From: Oscarella lobularis
Lineage: Eukaryota > Porifera > Homoscleromorpha > Homosclerophorida > Oscarellidae
Direction: 5' to 3'
Assembly (NCBI RefSeq): GCF_947507565.1
Contig: NC_089190.1
Location: 2,170,001-2,234,000 of the forward strand
DNA: 64,000 nt
Below, in pieces: positions 46,804 to 57,553 of this stretch. Made by a program: the position numbers and the translations under genes. The notes below the pieces were generated by a model. The model searched no databases, was not told the origin of the DNA, and was given only the letters and a program-made list of their open reading frames with translations. The stretch's first letter is position 1; every line of letters starts with the position of its first letter.

Positions 46804-47327
46804 TTAACTACTGATAGTCTTAACTCCAACAGCAGCCTCCTCGCCACAAGCAGCCAAAATCGTCACCATAAAACTGTCGCCATCCTCAAATCTCTTCTTG
46901 ATGTTTTTGCCAACGTCGTCTTCGACCAACTTGATGTCTGACCTGACTTCGCCGCTATCCTCCATCAAACTCAAAAACCCGTCGTCAATATCAACCAACT
47001 AAAATAAAAATAGAATAAGATTAAATAGAATTAAAAAATAAATATATATAATCGTTTTACCTGAAAGTCTCTTCGAGTGACGTTAGGCACATTCATATTA
47101 TGAGTCGACGGGCATATGTCTTCGTACTTTTTCGACGTGAACAGATCGATGCCGACAAGATGAACTTTGGCGTGACCGTGCTTTCCCGTTTTCGACGTCG
47201 ACATTTCGACGATTTTGCACGGGCGCCCCTTCAGCATGACGTAGCCGTTCTTGCGCAGAGCCGAGCACTGTTGCGGGTACGTTTGCGACGCGCCCGATGC
47301 TCCGCCTTGAAAGTCGTCGTCTCCCAT
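46804..47327 (-). CDS. EIF5A: Translation factor eIF5A
   Basis: 153 residues from two exons (47061-47327 and 46804-46998). eIF5A promotes peptide bond formation at stalling sequences and termination. The hypusine loop [12 protein letters not shown] is intact, with Lys in the GKHGHAK context as in all eukaryotic eIF5A. Flanking blocks are [36 protein letters not shown] and [13 protein letters not shown]. The single intron follows RRDFQ. It is divergent from PRXL2B, with 263 bp between start codons. Confidence 0.96.
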
Positions 47328-47590
47328 GTGAGTGTCTAATAAGGGAGAACGGGATTTTGATGAGTAGCGTGGACACGTGGTTCTGCGCGATCGGGTTATT
47401 GCGCATGACCATGGCGTTCGCGATCGGTTGCGCGGGAGACGGACGATTGGCGCGCGGCCCGCTTACTTTTCCAAAATGTCAGGCAAACGAGGAGAAAAGG
47501 AGGAGGAATGCAACGCGCATGCGGGACGCTTGGTTCCACTTGATTTTCCCCGGATACGACATCACCCCATGTTTATACGGGTAATCGACT

Positions 47591-48475
47591 ATGGCTGTGG
47601 CTCGTGACGGAGTCACGAAGATTGCGCAAAACTTTCTGCGAAATGCTGCGACTGGAGACGTGAGTCCGAAGTGGAGTGCTTGCTTATTCTAGCTTTTATA
47701 GCAGCTCGTTGCCGTCGAATCGCTGTGGAAAGAGAATCCCGTCGTTTTGCACTTCATGCGACGATTCGGATGACAATTGTGTCGCGTCGGCGCGCGCCAA
47801 ATAAGCGCCATCAAGCCCCAATTGGACGCGCACGACGTTCGTCTCGTCGGAGTTGGCCTCGAAGAACTAGGCGTGGAAGAATTTCGAGAAGGAAACTATT
47901 TTGCCGGAGGTACAAATACAAATACGGGATCTACAATAGAAATCTTGTAACTGTGCGCTTTGATAGAGCTCTATATTGATCAAGACAAGAAATGCTATAA
48001 AGATTTGGGATACAGACGGTATGTGCACTACATATAGAAAATTCTAATTTAAATTTTTTAATTTCTAGTATGAATATTTTCACTGTCTTCCCCAGCGTCC
48101 TGAGCAAAAAAACCAGGACAACAGGCAGCCAGGTAAACACCTTAATAATTCATACGTATAGTCTCTATATTCTTTCTCTAGGCTAAGCAAGAGGGAATCA
48201 AGGGCAATTTGAAAGGCGACGCCTTTCAAAACGGAGGCACTCTCGTTCTGAGCAAAGGTGGCAGCGAAGTCTTGCTCTCTCACTACGAACAGGAACCCGG
48301 ATCCCACGTCGATCCCAAGGACATCCTCAAAGCCCTCAAAATCGAAGCCCCAAGTAAAGAAAAATAAATAAGTTAATTAATTAATTAATTGAGTGGTTCT
48401 ATAGGTGATCTCCCTAAGGTCGAGGAAGCGCCTGTGTGCACTGATGAAGCATGCGAAATCCCCCAGAAACAGTGA
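47591..48475 (+). CDS. PRXL2B: PRXL2B / selenoprotein U family, predicted selenocysteine at codon 47
   Basis: A thioredoxin-like redox protein (prostamide/prostaglandin F synthase family, also the SelU family). Six exons (47591-47659, 47702-47909, 47967-48018, 48069-48132, 48182-48353, 48405-48475) join exactly in frame to 212 codons. The active-site exon reads HFMRRFG, then TGA at 47771-47773, then QLCRVGARQI. The family motif is RRFGCxxC, so TGA sits exactly at the first redox cysteine, giving a U-x-x-C motif. The frame continues with clear homology: DAHDVRLVGVGLEELGVEEF, NYFAGELYIDQDKKCYKDLG, GIKGNLKGDAFQNGGTLVLS and KGGSEVLL. A SECIS-like hairpin lies in the 3'UTR. Fish SelU proteins carry Sec at this site, while mammalian members carry Cys. 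Predicted Sec-dependent translation is strong inference, not proof. Confidence 0.88.
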
Positions 48476-48499
48476 ACACGATGTGAAGAGACGTTTGCT

Positions 48500-48580
48500 T
48501 AGACTTGCCCTTATGATGCTCCAAAGAGTAAATAGCTACCCAGCTGCCTCTTAGAGCGGATTGCACGTACGCAAAGTCAA
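48500..48580 (+). promoter_or_regulatory. Candidate SECIS element (form II) in the PRXL2B 3'UTR
   Basis: About 25 nt after the stop. Lower helix: GACTTGC (48502-48508) with GCAAAGTC (48571-48578), one bulge. Quartet: ATGA at 48513-48516 opposite GGAT at 48558-48561, fitting the KGAD consensus. Upper helix: GCTC (48518-48521) with GAGC (48554-48557), and AAGAG (48524-48528) with CTCTT (48548-48552). Apical loop: unpaired AAA at 48530-48532, then a mini-stem AGCT (48534-48537) with AGCT (48542-48545), typical of form II. The ATGA-to-AA distance of about 13 nt is normal. Confidence 0.75.
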
Positions 48581-48623
48581 GCAAATAAAGATCGTGTTCA
48601 TTAGTTAAGATATCTATGACTAT

Positions 48624-50162
48624 CTAGTCTGACCATGCAGCGGAAAAGCGTACAATAGTTTCGAAAGTGGCAAATAATATAGCAGAGTTGGGTATGACGC
48701 GAATCAAATGCGTTCCCAATCCCCCATATAACCCGTGCCGACCCTCTTCCCTCCATACGCGAACTAGAGTCTGTATGAGGGAATGATAGCGTCGATTGGC
48801 GCCGTCATTCTGTCGCAATCGCGTCCGTGCAACCTCTGAGGGAAAAAAATTAGACTATTTGAAAATTTATCTAGTGTTGTTACCGTGGGGATATGCTATG
48901 ACTGTGGCTGTTAGCTTAGCGCACGCGGACGCGATCATGTATTGAATGACGTCTGCAACAATTAATTGATTTATAATAAAAGTATCTATTTTTCATTACT
49001 ATACCAGTGGACGTTGTTGATTGGCTGTTTTCTAGTAAACCCTGTTTACGCAGGTTTTCCTTGAAACGTTCGTAGAGAACGAAGTAGATGGCCGTTTCCG
49101 ACGTCCCTAGCAACGCGATTGATATGAATCAAAAAATGATTAGTGTGAGAGATTCGCCTTACCTGCATACGAAGCGGTTAATCCGCGATAAAATCCTCTC
49201 AATCCTTCTCTTCGCCATACGTCTTTCACGCATTTTACCGCGGAATACCGAAAACTCTCTTTTCTAAAAGAAATCGCGTTTTCATTCACGATCTCGCATA
49301 GCAACGCGATCGTACGTCGTCGGATCGAGTTGCAAATGCGTTCGAATGACCCATATCGGGTTCGTTATAGTGCAGGCGGTCACGCCGGCCGATACGGCGG
49401 CGCTCAAGTGAACGGGCGCCGTATTCGGTTCGAAAACCGCGTTATAGTAGCTTTTGAAGTGATTGTAGCAGGCGAAATATATCGCGCGCGACGGCGCGAT
49501 GCCGACGAGCGTCGGACCGAGGCCCTTGAAGAGCGAACGAGTCCCTTCGGTCGCGACGATTCGTCGCAGGCACGCGAGCGTGTTTCCCGGACGCGCGAGC
49601 GCGCTCGTTGCCGGCGTTGTGACTGGGCCCGCTGACGTCGCCAATACCGGCGCGTGAACGGGTTGAAATGCGACGACGGAACTCTAGAAGAACGAGGGTA
49701 ATTGTTAGTGGGTGGAAGCGGTGTTTTGCGTGGGATAGGTTTTGTTGGGATAAGCTGAGTCCCCTCGAGTCCTCTCTTTTTGCACGTGTGAAGTCGCGCT
49801 CTCCCTTTGGATGGAGGGCGTGGCTTCCATTCAGCAAGCGCACGAACACGTACTATTCTAGCTACATTGAACGCGTTTGTGCCCGCAAGGCTACGACTAG
49901 CGGCGAAGGTCTTTTGTAAGAGCGAGCCTTTTGAATGTAGTCCGGGGACTTCTCACCTGCAATCGAGTTTTTACGACTTCCAGCGGAGCTGTGGCTGTAG
50001 CCGCGACTGCACCCGCAACTCTAAAACAAAAGGCACTCGCATTGTTCAATTGGAAGCGCAATCGCGATAAAAGCAGCTGATCGCGGTCGCCGAATTTTAA
50101 ACATCGCTGTCTTACCCGCCCGCAAATAGGTGCACGGTCGACTTTTTATCGTTCCGCGACAT
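48624..50162 (-). CDS. SLC25A36: Mitochondrial carrier, pyrimidine nucleotide type (SLC25A33/36)
   Basis: Inner-membrane carrier family that moves pyrimidine nucleotides into mitochondria. The ATG at 50162 starts [16 protein letters not shown], similar to the vertebrate start. Three carrier repeats are recognisable: [11 protein letters not shown] (Px[D/E]xx[K/R] form, PLEVVK); [14 protein letters not shown] with [20 protein letters not shown] before it; and [15 protein letters not shown] in repeat 3. [20 protein letters not shown] and [20 protein letters not shown] are the even-helix parts. About seven exons. Family members A33 and A36 cannot be distinguished here. The 3' end is convergent with PRXL2B. 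Confidence 0.9.
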
Positions 50163-50391
50163 TCTGCGAGAGACTGGGGATGACTGGGCCAATCCCTCGC
50201 CGAGTCTCACGTCTTTTCTCTCCCAACGCAACCTTTTGTCAGCTTCGGAACGCGCGCTAATTACACTTGCACGCAAACGCCGCGTGTTCAATGACGTGTT
50301 GGCTGATCTCCAAAAAAACACCAAAAAAGCACGCTCTATTAGTTCAAAATCTCCTAAACGAACAGACGTGCCAAATTTTATACAGTTTTAT

Positions 50392-51562
50392 TTAATTGCT
50401 TACTTGAGATGCAAATTGGGGAAGCACAAACGATTTTCCATGAACGGCCGAATTATAATATTTCAGCTGCATCTCGTTGACCTCTTCATCACTCAAATTT
50501 TTCAACGGTCGCCTAAAGTTCGTTTCCTAGTCCAAAATAAATAGTTTGAAAAAAGAAAATTGATTGTTTACTTACAGGATTTTTGCTACACAGTATAAAT
50601 CCAATTTGTCCACAGGGATAAGTGGGAACTGCCGTCGTGCAGTAGCTAACTACAGGAAAAAGTTCGCGACAAAACGTCAGCATGTCTTTTATGAGGGAAA
50701 GGTGAAGCCACATGCATTCCCCTAACACAGGAGGAAAAAAGTCAAGGATTATATATATAGATAGATTCAGTAGGTATTACCTTGAGAACATAGTATTCCA
50801 TCTGGCTTGAGAGCTTGCTTTAGTAGCTTGTAATAATCTTTCTCAAAAAGCACTTTTGCTGGGCCTAAGAGATTAATTAATTAATTAATTAATTATAAAT
50901 GTTGAAATTCTCTTTTAACCTATTGGATCTGATGAGTCTGTTATAATGACGTCAAACTCATCTTTACAACTTTTGAGATATTCGGCACCGTCTCCAATTC
51001 GCTGGACTAGTTTTTCTGACTGGTATCCAGACGTCAATCCGGGAAAGTGCTCTTTGCACACTTTGATTACATCCTGATTCACCAAAATTTTAATATAGAT
51101 ACATGTATATGTGAGTACCTCATCCAATTCACATTGAACGACTTTCTCTACACTGGGATGCTTTATTGCTTCTCTAACAGCACCTCCGTCACCTCCACCA
51201 ACCACAAGAACCTGAAAAAATGGCATAGAGATCTTTAGAAAAAATATTCTCGTGTACCTTTTTGGGATTTGGATGACAAAGGAGAGGAACGTGGACAATT
51301 ATTTCGTGATAGGCACTCTCGTCGCGTTCCGTGCACTGTATAATGCCGTCGAGAACGAGAACGTTGCCGAAGCGCTTGCTGTGGAGCGAGAATTGTGGAG
51401 CACGTGGCTCGATGAAGGGAAGGTGGCACCTTTTGAAGAGTTGGATGTGCTGGTACTTCGATTTGGCGTCGTAGAGCCATTCTTCGATTTCAATGCACAT
51501 CGCTTGACCCGGCCAAAACGTGTCCTTCTCCACGAACCACTTCTTTTGCTCTTGCTCCATAT
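50392..51562 (-). CDS. SRM: Spermidine synthase
   Basis: Transfers an aminopropyl group from decarboxylated S-adenosylmethionine to putrescine. The ATG at 51562 starts [20 protein letters not shown]. Family motifs: [40 protein letters not shown] (the dcSAM-binding GGGDGG), [54 protein letters not shown] and [18 protein letters not shown]. Between HIQLFK and KRFGNVL lies a 51-nt stretch with a GT start and CAG end (about 51389-51439) that has no stop and a multiple of three. Removing it restores the normal family length, so I treat it as an intron. The gene has about eight exons. Confidence 0.93.
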
Positions 51563-51668
51563 CGTTTACGGGATACCTTAGCACGTGACTTAAATGATAA
51601 ATACGAACGGTCACTAGACATTTCCTTACAGTAACAAGAGCTCTGCATAGCATACACAGTACAGTGTA

Positions 51669-54306
51669 CTAAAAAAACGCATCTGACAGAGAAACATAAT
51701 GATGATCGTCACCAAACTGTCCTTTCACTAATCGTTTACCAATGTTAGAAAGAGCTTCCAATTCTGCGTTCAGTGCCTCAAAGCACTCTTTCGCTGTTGA
51801 ACGAGATTCTGGACTAAGTTCCAACATTCTCCCACACAGACAGAATATAGAGCGTCGAGATGCCAGGTGAAGCAGCTGAGTGCGTCTCACTTCCGGAATA
51901 GGGCCCTCGCCGGTCAGAATTTCAAGCACTGTCACGCCCAAACTGTACACATCAGTTGGTAATGAGCTGCGACTACTACTGGGTGGAAGTCGCTCTGGAG
52001 CAAGATATTGGGAACTCAAAGGACCTGCAGACAGAGAGCTTTCCAGCAAATGAGTAGTACTCAGGTCTCCCAACTTGACAGTCATATCCTTCAAAATCAG
52101 CGCGTTGCTTGGGCGGATGTCACCATGAACATAAGGCCTAGAACTAACTTGATGCAAATACTGAATAGCAGAAGTGATGTCTAATGCAACGGACAGTTGT
52201 TCATAATCTGTTAAATACGTTCCTGATGAATGAGCTGCATCAATCAATTCAGAAACTGATCCTTCGAGCAACTCCATGACAATCATAAGTTGATATCCTT
52301 CTTCCATTATAGCTCCGCATACTGTCACAATGTTAGGATGATGGAGGCGGCTACAGAGCAGAATTTCATGGCGAAACATGTGTTTTGTTCGTTGCGTTGT
52401 CATCAACTCATAAAGTCTTTTAACAGCAACTCGCTTGCCCTTCCATAGACCAATGCAAATCTCTACACAATCACTTAGATTGTAAGTAGTCTAATTGAAA
52501 CTTCCTTACCTGCAAACGCTCCGCTTCCAAGTCTTGCATCTGTTAGATGAACATCACTCAGTTTGATGCTCAAAAAATCAAAAAACGAATCCAATCGTCG
52601 TTTCAACTCCGTCCGTGAAGCTTCGAGAGTTGTACAACGAGCTTCTATGATCTTTCTAAGAACAAAAAATAGGTGAACCAAAAACGCAATGATACATGAC
52701 ATGTTCTCCGCCTTTCAAATTGCATTTCCTCTCGTTCTTGCTCGGTCTTGAATCGTAACTCTACCAGAGAAGTTTCCAATGATCTACAACGATCTTCCAT
52801 CTCCATCCTACAAATGAAGCATGACATAAAACAACAAAGTTACAGAGATAATTTTATCTTCCTTTCAAGTCTCGTGCGTTCAAGTTCCTCCAGGACTTGC
52901 TCAACCTCGGGGCCTCGTCCTGTTTCAAAACTGAGTCATAACATCCAAAGTCTCTCGATTTACACCCTAACGCACTTGTAGGTACTTCCCTTCTCCTGAG
53001 CTGAGGTGACTCCAATGCCTTTGAAAAAAAAAAACTAAAGCACAAGTACAAGATGAACCAATTAGGTACTCTTGCAGCAATTTTGATGTCTTCTAGAACA
53101 CGTCTTGCCTCTGAAAATTATTATTACAGAACTTATCAGAAAATGTCTCGTGGTACTCACCTGCTGCACTTGATCTTTCATTAGGAAGCGTTTTACAACA
53201 ATTTCTCATTAGAGAACTATACATCTCCGGGCATACTGGACAATCCTGTGACCCTTTGGGCAATGAATTGGTTTTCTTCAAATATTGAACCAACTCAAAA
53301 GGCTCATCTTTGATAGAAAAGACATAACCACCCAGGAAGTAGCAACAGCTGCCAACTATACTCTGAAAAATTTCTTTTCGCTCTTTTATTTCCCACAGCA
53401 TGAAACCAAACCTAAATTTCACACTGAGATTCTGTAACATAGATACCAGAGATAACACTTACGAGTACATGTCAATACGTTTTGTGGCTTCTGGATCTTT
53501 TTCTATATCAATTTCTCTGTGAAAGCGTTCTGGCGCTATGTACACCGGTGTGCCAGAAACAAAACTGCATGGGACTTGTGACCATGAACGTATTGACACA
53601 TCCCTGGTTTTTGACAAGCCAAAATCTGTAATCTAAACGCAAATAAACGAGAAATTTAAAATATAATCAATTTGCTAACCTTGCAACAAAGACTATCAGC
53701 CGCTATTTTTAGGAGAACATTTTCACACTTGAGATCCATGTGAACAATCACCGGATCATTGGAATGAAGAAAACTAATCCCGCAACTGATTTGATATGCA
53801 ATGTCTATGCGATTCCGCCAAGATGCAATATCCAAATAGATTTCATGCTTGTCGTCATCACAAAAGAGACGGTCTGACAGACTACCGCCATTAACATATT
53901 CCAAAATAAGAGCCAAGTGTGTTGGGGCTGGACACATCCCAATTAGGCTAACAACATTCTGATGTGGTGTCAGCCTGCCTAAGACACTGATTTCTCTGAA
54001 GACTGAATCATAGGCCCTGTTGGGCAGAAGAGGAAGGCGAATCACGTGAGCCTGTTTAATTAATCTAATTGATGTTCCTTACCTTTTGCCCAGTCTTGGT
54101 TTTGATGGATCCGAAATGACTTTGATCGCAACTAACTGGGGCTTGTCCAGTAAACAGCCGTCGGAATTTCTCACGAGGCGAGCTTTGTACACTTCCGCGA
54201 AACCCCCGGCGCCCAAGAAGTCGGGGTTGTTCGGATCGTCGCGACTCTTGTTATACTCAAAATACGAGGTTTCATATAACGGCAATGTCGCAGTTCGACT
54301 GGCCAT
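51669..54306 (-). CDS. Two-domain TKL-type protein kinase with central coiled coil
   Basis: One gene with two kinase domains. The ATG at 54306 starts MASRTATLPLYETSYFEYNK. Kinase 1: glycine loop FLGAGGFAEVYKARL, VAIKVI lysine, FREISVLGRLTPHQNVVSLI, catalytic loop VHMDLKCENVLLK, ITDFGLSK and YIAPERFH. Intron 1 runs from GTAAGG at 54082 to CCCAACAG at 54017, which restores KR|AYDSVFREI. A helical linker (PEVEQVLEELERTRLERK and SLETSLVELRFKTEQEREEM) follows. Kinase 2: LGSGAFA, RVAVKRLYELM, RLHHPNIVTVCG, VHGDIRPSNALIL, LGDLSTTH in place of DFG, and YLAPERLPP, ending SLSDAFF. Kinase 1 keeps Lys, the catalytic Asp (HMD) and DFG. Kinase 2 keeps Lys and HGD but has DLS instead of DFG, so its activity is doubtful. 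RIP/TKL-like families are the nearest I can name. Several internal exon borders are approximate. Confidence 0.8.
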
Positions 54307-54380
54307 AATATGATATCGCGTTTCCTGGTATCCGGGCGCACACTGAACGTAATCTCGCGATTTCCTGGATGTGAAAGCTC
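54307..54380. promoter_or_regulatory. 74-bp divergent promoter gap (kinase / HGSNAT)
   Basis: The only DNA between the divergent start codons of the two-kinase gene and HGSNAT. It holds two related CGCGATTTCCTGG / CGCGTTTCCTGG blocks (about 54355-54367 and 54315-54326). Each has an ETS-like TTCC core and might be a shared promoter element. Confidence 0.4.
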
Positions 54381-56198
54381 ATGCTTCTGTTTCTCGTCGT
54401 TCTTTTGAGCCTTTCTTCATCACTCGCCCATGATACGTCGTACAGCGAAAGACGTTCGCATCTAGGTGCAACGGAAGGCCTTGTCTGCCTGGAGAACAGT
54501 CTTTCTCACGCTACGGTCTTTGTGAACTCGACGAGCGACGACTGTTATCAGTGCAGACCAGCACCTCTACTTACAGTCGATCCCAACTCGATCAATTGCG
54601 CACCAGTCGACGTCGATTTCAAACTCCATTTCGTCATCACATGGAACGACTCTCACCTGAACAATTCAAAGTGCCTAAAATATATAAAAATCGACGAAAA
54701 AGGCGGCTTGAACATCACAGTAGTAGCAAGCGACTCGCCGTGCCAGTTCGTTCCCATAAAGGGGGTGTGGCCATACACGCCCATCCTCGTGGCTTTAGCG
54801 ATCTACAGCACTCTCGCAATCGCAGCCTTCGTCTACGAACGCCTATTGAAAAAACGCGCAATCGCCTGCTGCAAATCATTAGCCGACACGGAAAGCCTCG
54901 TCAAAAGCGATCTCGGCAACCCGGAAGAAGCCCGGGTGAATCCAGACGACTCATTGCGCCCGTCGCCACCGCAACAGCCGGAAAATCTCTTCCCAGTCGC
55001 AAAAACCGTCGCCCAGCAACGAAGACGCCTACGCTCATTGGACACATTCCGCGGCCTCTCATTGGTCATAATGATATTCGTGAATTATCGAGGCGGCGAC
55101 TATTGGTTTTTCAAACACAGCAAATGGAACGGTCTCACCGTCGCCGATCTCGTCTTTCCCTGGTTCGACTTCATCCTCGGCACGTCGGCGGCAATATCAC
55201 TCAATTCCCTCGATCGACGCGACGTAAGCCGATGGCGAATTCTCCTCAAAGCCCTTCGTCGATTCGTCATTCTTTTCGCACTCGGAATAATTATTAGTAG
55301 CAATGATGGCGGAAGTTTGCCGACGTTGCGCATTCCCGGCGTTCTTCAGCGTCTCGCTATCAGCTATCTCGGCGTCACTCTCATGCATTTGATTCTCGCG
55401 CCCAAGCGCGATCGAAACGCCGATAAGGTATTCGCTCCCGTACGGGAGATTGTGAATCATTGGGCCGAGTGGCTAGTCGCTTTGTGTCTCATTGCCTTGT
55501 GGGCGGGTCTCACGTTTTTGCTTCACGTTCCCAATTGTCCTACGGGGTATCTCGGTCCTGGTGGGCTCTATGGCGACGATAATGGGAAAAATCATAATTG
55601 TACGGGAGGTGCTGCGGGATATATTGATTCCGTTCTCTTTAAAAAGCACGTGTATCCGCATCCCACCTGTAAGGAGCTCTATGGTACGGGGCCTTATGAT
55701 CCTGAAGGGACTCTCGGCACTTTGACGTCGATTTTTCTCGCGTTTCTTGGCGTTCACGCCGGTCGCGTTTTTCTCACGCATCGCGACGATGGACCGCGTC
55801 TCAAGCGACTCATCATCGCGGGGATTATTGCCGGTGCCATAGGAACGGGGTTGGCCGAGGGCAAACAAAATGGCGGGCTAATACCGATTAATAAAAACCT
55901 CTGGTCCCTCTCCTATGTTCTTGTCATGGCTGGAACCGCGTATCTGCTCTTGAGTCTGTGCTACTTTGTTATTGACGTGAAAAAGTTTTGGCTTGGGGGG
56001 CCCTTTGTTTATCCGGGAATGAATTCGATTTTGGTCTACGTTGGTCACGAGCTCGCCGACGGGCGATTTCCGTTTGCGTATTCGTGGCCTGGAGAGGCGA
56101 ATCATGCAAATCAATTGGCAAGCAGTTTGATCGGGATGACGTTGTGGGTTATAATTGCGTATTACTTGTACGTTATTGACTTCTTTGTCAAAGTATAG
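54381..56198 (+). CDS. HGSNAT: Heparan-alpha-glucosaminide N-acetyltransferase
   Basis: An intronless gene of 605 residues. HGSNAT is a lysosomal membrane enzyme that acetylates terminal glucosamine of heparan sulphate with cytosolic acetyl-CoA. The start MLLFLVVLLSLSSSLAH is a signal peptide. A luminal N-terminal domain with several Asn-glycosylation sites comes first, then a first membrane segment near residue 135, and the conserved core RRLRSLDTFRGLSLVIMIFV, NYRGGDYWFFKHSKWNGLTV (containing the active-site His) and ADLVFPWFDFILGTSAA. Further blocks are RIPGVLQRLAISYLGV, CPTGYLGPGGLYG, GAAGYIDSVLF and INKNLWSLSYVLVM. The end reads GMNSILVYVGHELADGRFPF with about 11 membrane segments overall. 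The length is typical of the family. Confidence 0.95.
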   Translation: MLLFLVVLLSLSSSLAHDTSYSERRSHLGATEGLVCLENSLSHATVFVNSTSDDCYQCRPAPLLTVDPNSINCAPVDVDFKLHFVITWNDSHLNNSKCLKYIKIDEKGGLNITVVASDSPCQFVPIKGVWPYTPILVALAIYSTLAIAAFVYERLLKKRAIACCKSLADTESLVKSDLGNPEEARVNPDDSLRPSPPQQPENLFPVAKTVAQQRRRLRSLDTFRGLSLVIMIFVNYRGGDYWFFKHSKWNGLTVADLVFPWFDFILGTSAAISLNSLDRRDVSRWRILLKALRRFVILFALGIIISSNDGGSLPTLRIPGVLQRLAISYLGVTLMHLILAPKRDRNADKVFAPVREIVNHWAEWLVALCLIALWAGLTFLLHVPNCPTGYLGPGGLYGDDNGKNHNCTGGAAGYIDSVLFKKHVYPHPTCKELYGTGPYDPEGTLGTLTSIFLAFLGVHAGRVFLTHRDDGPRLKRLIIAGIIAGAIGTGLAEGKQNGGLIPINKNLWSLSYVLVMAGTAYLLLSLCYFVIDVKKFWLGGPFVYPGMNSILVYVGHELADGRFPFAYSWPGEANHANQLASSLIGMTLWVIIAYYLYVIDFFVKV

Positions 56199-56831
56199 GA
56201 CTGTAGAGTAGAGGGATACAGAGATCGCACATCTTCTGCTGCTCTGTTGTGTTCTTTTGCGCGATTGTAGATGAATAAAACATTTTTCACATAGCTTTGA
56301 CCACAGATACTAGTATCCGTGCTTTGACGTACGCGCGAATTCTTCTTCTTTCCTGTGAGGAAGCGTTGTGTTTGGACGCACCCGGGAACTAAAGTGCCTC
56401 CGCCCTCGAAGCTCTAGCAAATACTCTTGACGTCATGTAGGAAAACCAATACCCTTTGTAAACCGCGCGTCTTCGACTCTACGTTGACGTGCATGTATTA
56501 GGCAGTGAGATGCGTCGTCTTTGTGAGATTATGGGCTCACAGCGATGAATTTAGCGTGACTCACTGTTCAGTCTTTGTGTAATGGATGTAATGGATAATT
56601 AGCTTTGCTAATTCTCCTCGTCCGCTCGGCGGCACTAAACTTCCCCTTCCCTATTACATACGTAGCTCTCAACTGCTTGGCAGTCCTACGCTACCTCTCT
56701 CCTTCAATCGAATTGCCAAAGGCGCTTTTTAGTGTCCCACAATCATCCCTATTACCAGGAGACGCTTACGGCAACACGTCCTCTCCGCCCTTCACAAAAT
56801 CTGTTAGGAATCTACCAGCCCCGCAGGCCAC
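56199..56831. other. Intergenic between HGSNAT and the first LURAP1-like gene
   Basis: 630 bp holding the HGSNAT 3'UTR (AATAAAACA near 56274 as a probable polyadenylation signal) and the promoter of the next gene. I see no other gene. Confidence 0.5.
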
Positions 56832-57553
56832 ATGGACAACGAGGCAGAGAACGAGCTTGATCACATTGTGGAACGACTCAAAGCGAGTCTGGTAAGATCC
56901 AATAACAAAACCACTCTCTCAAAGACCCCTAAGCGTAACAATGGCCCCGCTTGCGCCTCTTTCAGATCAGCATGCGACAACAAGATAACGACTTAGCCGG
57001 TCGCCTAAAACGCATGCAACGATCAATCGACGACGTTCGATCGTACTGTTGGCTCATCAAAACACGCCAATCGACGTGTTCCTTGTCGCAAAATTACGAC
57101 GCGGAAGACGAGGGAGAAGGCGGTAGCATGTGTGCGTTCGCAGACGATGAAAACATCGGTAAACCGGAACGCGGACAGCTGATGCCACCAAAGAGACGAC
57201 AGCGATCGGTCTCGCCCTACGGCGGAATCCCTCCGCCTCTCAACTGCGAACCGGAACGAGAGAGATCGAAAAGTGGATCGCCGTCGCCGAGGCAGGCGCG
57301 TTCGAGTCGCAGTTCGTTTCGCATGTTTCGCCTAAGCTGGGCGTCGAAATCGCGCGGAAAGTCGGGCGGCGACGATGCGTTTAGTGACGTCTCCGAGACG
57401 TCGGTGCCGACTTCACCCAAATGGCGGGGCGAGTGGGACGTGAGTTCCGGTGGGGGTGACGACACGACGAGTAGCGGAGGCGAAACCCAGAGGAGTCGAT
57501 CAAAGGGAAGTCTCTCGAGTTGGCTCCTCCGGAAGTTTCAGCATCATTCGTGA
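56832..57553 (+). CDS. LURAP1/FAM89-like coiled-coil protein, paralogue 1
   Basis: Exon 1 (56832-56891) encodes MDNEAENELDHIVERLKASL, and exon 2 (56966-57553) continues ISMRQQDNDLAGRLKRMQRS, giving 215 residues. The pattern L-K-x-x-L-x-x-M-R-x-x-D-x-x-L followed by RSIDDVRSYCWLIK matches the leucine-rich adaptor block of LURAP1/FAM89 proteins (KxxLKxxLxxLRxxDxxLxxQL then IxxVRWL). The rest is Ser/Arg-rich and probably disordered. It ends in a basic amphipathic tail, SWLLRKFQHHS. The phase-0 intron falls three residues before MR-x-x-D, as in the two other copies downstream. In vertebrates LURAP1 bridges MRCK kinases to myosin-18A; that role here is only inferred. Confidence 0.65.

Noticed and set aside
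47771-47773. PRXL2B as a pseudogene with a premature stop
   Set aside because: All five introns are clean, homology continues to the natural C-terminus, the TGA is at the exact redox Cys position, and a SECIS-like hairpin follows.
54017-54082. An 18-nt or 31-nt micro-intron in the two-kinase gene
   Set aside because: A 66-nt intron ending in CTTCTGCCCAACAG keeps the phase and restores a normal kinase alpha-C region, so no ultra-short intron is needed.
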